8,916 nucleotides of DNA. It comes from Acholeplasmatales bacterium Tener_01 (GTDB lineage Bacteria > Bacillota_I > Bacilli_A > ML615J-28 > CAG-698). A program made the translations under genes and the position numbers. The stretch lies in NCBI GenBank assembly GCA_001604495.1, contig LVBR01000065.1:1-8916 (forward strand), written 5' to 3'. Below the pieces are notes generated by a model. It was given only the letters and a program-made list of their open reading frames with translations. It searched no databases and had not been told where the DNA came from. Shown one piece after another: positions 5,898-8,916 of the stretch (positions within the stretch are counted from its first letter, which is position 1; each line of letters starts with the position of its first letter).

Positions 5898-6866
5898 ATG
5901 ATTGTATTAGGTATTGAAAGTAGTTGCGATGAAACTAGTGTTGCTATTTTAAAAGATGGTAAAGAAGTTTTAGCTAATGCAGTTTACACTCAAATACCTT
6001 TCCATGAGGTATATGGAGGGGTAATACCAGAAGTAGCTAGTCGCCACCACGTTAGAAAAATAACATATGTTTTTGAAGAAGCGTTCCGCGAAGCAAAAAT
6101 CGAAAAAGAAGATATAGATCTTGTTTGTGTTACTCATCATCCAGGGTTAATTGGTTCACTTTTGGTTGGTATAAATGCGGCAAAGGCATTTGCACTAACA
6201 TATCATATTCCTTATGTAGAAGTAGATCATATCGTTGGTCATATTTATGCTAACTATATCGAAAATGATTTTAACTTCCCAATGATTGCCCTTGTTGTAA
6301 GTGGTGGTCATACCGAGTTAAGGCTAATGAAAGACCATTATGACTTCACTTTGCTTGGTGAAACACTTGATGATGCAGTTGGAGAAGCATACGACAAGGT
6401 AGGAAGAGTTCTAGATTTAGCATATCCTGCTGGTGCTAAGGTTGATAAACTTAGTAGCATCGGTAATCCTAGTTATAAACTACCTGTAGTTTTACTTGAA
6501 AAAGATAGTTATAATTTTAGCTTGTCAGGCTTAAAGAGTGCAGTTATTAACACTGTAAATAAGTGCAAGATGAAAGGTGAAGAGATTAATCAAGCTAATC
6601 TTGCTTGTTCATTCCAAACTAGTGTAATTAAAGTTCTAGTTAGTAAGACTATTAAAGCTGCGAAAGAGTATAATGTTAAACAAATCGTTGTGGCTGGTGG
6701 CGTTGCTGCAAACCAAGGATTAAGAAAAGCATTGGCTGATGCGGTATCAAGTGAACTAGAAAATGTTAAACTAACTTTCCCTCAAATGAAATATTGTACT
6801 GACAATGCCGCAATGATTGCTGTTGCTGGATACTTTAAATATTTGCTTGAGAAAAAGAATAGTTAA
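5898..6866 (+). CDS. tsaD: tRNA N6-adenosine threonylcarbamoyltransferase TsaD
   Basis: TsaD is the catalytic subunit that transfers the threonylcarbamoyl group from its adenylate to tRNA A37. The 322 residues show ESSCDETS (7-14), the metal-binding pair H111 and H115 in VDHIVGH, VSGGHTEL, GETLDDAVGEAYDKVGR, FSLSGLKSAV, VAGGVAANQGLR and the final CTDNAAMIA with a metal-binding aspartate (D302). This is the complete Kae1/TsaD set, slightly shorter than the 337-residue E. coli protein. GGAG at 5886-5889 lies 8 nt before the ATG; the gap to rimI is 14 nt. No hairpin terminator is visible after the stop, so transcripts may run into the next gene. Confidence 0.97.
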   Translation: MIVLGIESSCDETSVAILKDGKEVLANAVYTQIPFHEVYGGVIPEVASRHHVRKITYVFEEAFREAKIEKEDIDLVCVTHHPGLIGSLLVGINAAKAFALTYHIPYVEVDHIVGHIYANYIENDFNFPMIALVVSGGHTELRLMKDHYDFTLLGETLDDAVGEAYDKVGRVLDLAYPAGAKVDKLSSIGNPSYKLPVVLLEKDSYNFSLSGLKSAVINTVNKCKMKGEEINQANLACSFQTSVIKVLVSKTIKAAKEYNVKQIVVAGGVAANQGLRKALADAVSSELENVKLTFPQMKYCTDNAAMIAVAGYFKYLLEKKNS

Positions 6867-6880
6867 TAATTAAAATTAGT

Positions 6881-6909
6881 TTGCAAAAAAGGATAAAATA
6901 GAATATAAT
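6881..6909 (+). promoter_or_regulatory. Strong sigma-A type promoter for the LRR/Ig lipoprotein
   Basis: TTGCAA at 6881-6886 and a perfect TATAAT at 6904-6909 are separated by exactly 17 nt. The expected start near 6916 gives a leader of about 40 nt with GGAGGA at 6947-6952, the best ribosome site in the window. No stable leader fold is apparent. High expression is likely. Confidence 0.75.
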
Positions 6910-6955
6910 AAGTTGAAGTGTCGTTATTTAATAAGAAGACGTTTTTGGAGGACAT

Positions 6956-8308
6956 ATGAAATTCAGAAAAACTGTTATTTTAGTGATGGCTTTGTTCTGT
7001 TTATTTGTATTTGCTAGCTGCAAAGACAAGGGCGAAGAAGCTAAACTTTTATGGGACAATTATGTAAGTGCAGTTAATAGTAAGAACCATGAAAAGATTG
7101 CTGCATGTTACTATCCTGCTGGATCTTCAGCATATAAAGCATACGTAGATAATGAAGAAAACTTCTATCAATTTGAAGATATTACAACTGTAAGTACAAA
7201 ATCATTCGAATTTAAGACTAAATCTGACTTATCATCATCAGCTGTTACTCAACTTTACTACAGTGCAAATGTTGTTGCAGTAGTAGATGGCGAAGAATTG
7301 ACATTTGATATTTACATGAGTAAGACAAATGAAAATCCTTGGGTATTCACATCAATGGTTTATATCAATCCAGACAGTGAAAGATTAGGTAATCTTCCAG
7401 ATGATCTATGGTTAAAGACAGCATTACATACTTATGAAGATTTTGAATATCGCCCAACATATAAACTAGAAACTGACCAAGTTACTTATTCAAATATTTC
7501 AATCGTTAATTACATTGGAAATGCAAAACAAGTAACTATTCCAGATGAAATCGATGGTCTTCCTGTAACAATTATCAAGAAATTCGCATTTGCTAAGTTT
7601 GGTAAGATTTTCCAAATCACATATCCTTCAAGTAAAATCAGAGAATTAACAATTGGTAACAATGTTAAAACTATTGAAGAATATGCATTCTTCCAAAGCA
7701 AACGTCTAAGAGAAGTTGTCATTCCTGCAAGTGTTACTGGTATTGGTGAATTCGCATTCAGTAGTAGTAAACGTCTTAGCACTGTTAAGTTTATGGTTGA
7801 TGACAGTGACTTATACACAGAAGAATTCATGAAAGAAATTGAATCTACTTCAACTAGCGGACTTGTAATCCGTGGTGCAAGAAATATGTACATTGGAGAT
7901 ATCATTCAACTTAATGAAGCCAGTGGTAAACTTGTTACATGGAGCGTTAATAGTAGCAATGTTGCAAGCGTAGATGCCGACAAAGGTACAATTAGAGGTG
8001 TTGCAGCTGGTAACTTAACTATCACATGCGCTCTAAAGAGTGACCCAACAATCAAAGCAACTGTTACAATCACTGTAGCTGCATGTCCAGAAAAGATTAA
8101 GGTTCAAGCATCAGCATTTGAAAGATGTCCAAATCTAAAAGAAATGTACATCTATGCTAAGAATCCTAACTCATTCTCAATCGCTGGTACATCATTCCGT
8201 CTTCCAAGTGATGTTAAGATTTATGTTCCAAAAGGAAGCAAAGAAATGTACACTGCAAATGCTACATGGAGTTCATATGTAGATAACATCTACGAGATGG
8301 ATGAATAG
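6956..8308 (+). CDS. Surface lipoprotein with NTF2-like, BspA-type LRR and Ig-like (Big_2) regions
   Basis: The 450-residue protein has a lipoprotein signal with lipobox FASC (C22 lipidated), so it is anchored outside the membrane. Reading along it: residues about 27-135 resemble an NTF2/DUF4878-type small lipoprotein fold (weak call); about 175-275 hold BspA-type LRR_5 repeats, seen in the pattern VTIPDEIDGLPVTII, IGNNVKTIEEYAF and VIPASVTGIGEFAF; about 312-375 form a Big_2-like Ig domain (VTWSVNSSNVASVD, then GTIRGVAAGNLTITC); about 385-446 return to an LRR_5 unit that closes with VKIYVPKGSKEMY and a WSSYVDNI end typical of BspA proteins. Such proteins usually bind host, matrix or neighbouring-cell ligands, but the ligand here is unknown. 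It has its own promoter and terminator. No LPxTG motif is present, fitting lipid anchoring. Confidence 0.85.
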   Translation: MKFRKTVILVMALFCLFVFASCKDKGEEAKLLWDNYVSAVNSKNHEKIAACYYPAGSSAYKAYVDNEENFYQFEDITTVSTKSFEFKTKSDLSSSAVTQLYYSANVVAVVDGEELTFDIYMSKTNENPWVFTSMVYINPDSERLGNLPDDLWLKTALHTYEDFEYRPTYKLETDQVTYSNISIVNYIGNAKQVTIPDEIDGLPVTIIKKFAFAKFGKIFQITYPSSKIRELTIGNNVKTIEEYAFFQSKRLREVVIPASVTGIGEFAFSSSKRLSTVKFMVDDSDLYTEEFMKEIESTSTSGLVIRGARNMYIGDIIQLNEASGKLVTWSVNSSNVASVDADKGTIRGVAAGNLTITCALKSDPTIKATVTITVAACPEKIKVQASAFERCPNLKEMYIYAKNPNSFSIAGTSFRLPSDVKIYVPKGSKEMYTANATWSSYVDNIYEMDE

Positions 8309-8314
8309 ACAAAT

Positions 8315-8343
8315 AATAGGGATTAATAATCCCTATTTTTTTT
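8315..8343 (+). terminator. Rho-independent terminator after the LRR/Ig lipoprotein
   Basis: A perfect 10-bp stem, AATAGGGATT (8315-8324) with AATCCCTATT (8328-8337), closes a 3-nt loop and runs into eight T residues at 8336-8343. It begins 7 nt after the stop codon. Confidence 0.92.
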
Positions 8344-8356
8344 ACTTTCTTGTATG

Positions 8357-8385
8357 TTGCGAAAAAAGTAATGGTATGATACAAT
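8357..8385 (+). promoter_or_regulatory. Promoter for the partial membrane protein gene
   Basis: TTGCGA (8357-8362) and TACAAT (8380-8385) are 17 nt apart. An overlapping alternative is the extended -10 TGG plus TATGAT at 8372-8380, which lacks a -35. Either would start transcription roughly 25-35 nt before the ATG at 8420. Confidence 0.6.
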
Positions 8386-8419
8386 AAGTAGTAGATATAA
8401 GGGGAATTTTAACTTAATC

Positions 8420-8916
8420 ATGGAAACCATTTTAGAGAATGAATTGACTCCAACTGAAGTAACTAATACTACTAATCCAAATCCGGTAGTAGAAGATACG
8501 CAAGAAGAGAAAAAGAAGAGTCAAATCGATTTAGAAAAACAGACAATGAAAAATTCTATTCTCTTAGGTAATCCTTTTATGTATATGAAAGAATATCGTG
8601 CATACGAAATCGATTCAATCGAAGATTACTATGTCAAATATAAAAAAGAGACAGTAACATTCGGTGATATTGTTCGTTCAGTTAATTACAGAAAAGGAAA
8701 AAAGAAGAGACTAACAAAGAAAATATTTGAGGGATGGAAAAACGACTATCTTGTTAGAATGCAAAAGAATCTAACAGATGACGTTCGTAAACTTGGAGCT
8801 CGTCCAACTATTGAACAAGTACATCCACTTTTATCATTCTTCTTACTTGTGATTCTGCTTCTTTACCTAGGAATTATATTTATAACATTTCAGAGATTTA
8901 TCGCTCTTCCACAATT
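8420..8916 (+). CDS. Partial membrane-anchored protein of unknown function
   Basis: The frame is open from ATG 8420 to the right edge (165 codons seen, no stop), so the C-terminus is missing. The first 40 residues are polar and low in complexity (many T, N, E and a KKK run). Residues about 45-130 are a charged, probably cytoplasmic region rich in lysine, arginine and tyrosine. A hydrophobic helix follows at about 136-158 (core LLSFFLLVILLLYLGII), and there is no signal peptide, so the N-terminal part should face the cytoplasm. I do not recognise the family. The ribosome site AAGGGG (8399-8404) lies 15 nt before the ATG, an unusually long gap, but no closer in-frame start exists. It has its own promoter after a terminator. 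Confidence 0.75.
   Translation, partial: METILENELTPTEVTNTTNPNPVVEDTQEEKKKSQIDLEKQTMKNSILLGNPFMYMKEYRAYEIDSIEDYYVKYKKETVTFGDIVRSVNYRKGKKKRLTKKIFEGWKNDYLVRMQKNLTDDVRKLGARPTIEQVHPLLSFFLLVILLLYLGIIFITFQRFIALPQ

Noticed and set aside
6867..6903. Terminator after tsaD
   Set aside because: The region is almost pure A/T with no stem of any strength. The transcript probably continues into or past the next promoter.
6910..6955. Leader before the LRR/Ig lipoprotein as a riboswitch or attenuator
   Set aside because: It is only about 40 nt, no stable stem could be drawn, and no T-run hairpin is present.
7510..7905. Open frame of 131 codons on the - strand
   Set aside because: It lies wholly inside the lipoprotein gene, has no ribosome site or recognisable motif, and is explained by the codon usage of the + strand gene.
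1..8916. tRNA, rRNA, CRISPR, insertion sequence or replication origin
   Set aside because: The spacers are too short for these and show no tandem repeats, terminal inverted repeats, cloverleaf arms or DnaA-box clusters. No transposase-like or Cas-like protein is encoded.

Overview
The window is a compact, AT-rich stretch (by eye about one third G+C) with every recognisable gene on the + strand, short spacers, 1-4 nt overlaps and good Shine-Dalgarno sites. Protein sequences (Pgi, an S1-domain protein of the YugI/CvfD type, the tsaE-tsaB-rimI-tsaD order) and several lipoproteins point to a low-GC Bacillota lineage, probably an Erysipelotrichia- or RF39-like relative of the Mollicutes. TGA is used as a stop in three genes and all tryptophans are TGG, so the standard bacterial code applies rather than the Mycoplasma code. 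The species assignment is inference.

Layout. (1) A promoter at 10-38 drives a short Fe-S operon: an Nfu-type scaffold (63-302), a four-helix membrane protein of unknown role (295-687) and a radical SAM protein with a SPASM/twitch-like C-terminus (684-1511). (2) An extended -10 promoter at 1540-1548 drives an S1-domain RNA-binding protein, glucose-6-phosphate isomerase, a rhodanese-like lipoprotein and a thioredoxin-fold lipoprotein. A strong hairpin terminator at 4344-4385 closes this unit. (3) Only 15 nt after that terminator begins tsaE-tsaB-rimI-tsaD, the core of tRNA N6-threonylcarbamoyladenosine (t6A) synthesis plus the ribosomal-protein acetyltransferase homologue. (4) A consensus-like promoter at 6881-6909 drives a 450-residue lipoprotein that joins an NTF2-like region, BspA-type leucine-rich repeats and a bacterial Ig-like domain; a perfect 10-bp terminator follows. 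(5) A promoter at 8357-8385 precedes a membrane-anchored protein of unknown function that runs off the right edge.

Most of the window is ordinary housekeeping sequence. I found no mobile element, CRISPR array, rRNA or tRNA, and no spacer longer than about 110 bases. The points that deserve a second look are the paired extracytoplasmic rhodanese-like and thioredoxin-like lipoproteins, the Nfu/membrane protein/radical SAM operon, the Ig-like domain set within an LRR array, and the t6A genes sitting directly behind a terminator with no visible promoter of their own. I do not see convincing evidence of a wholly new system.
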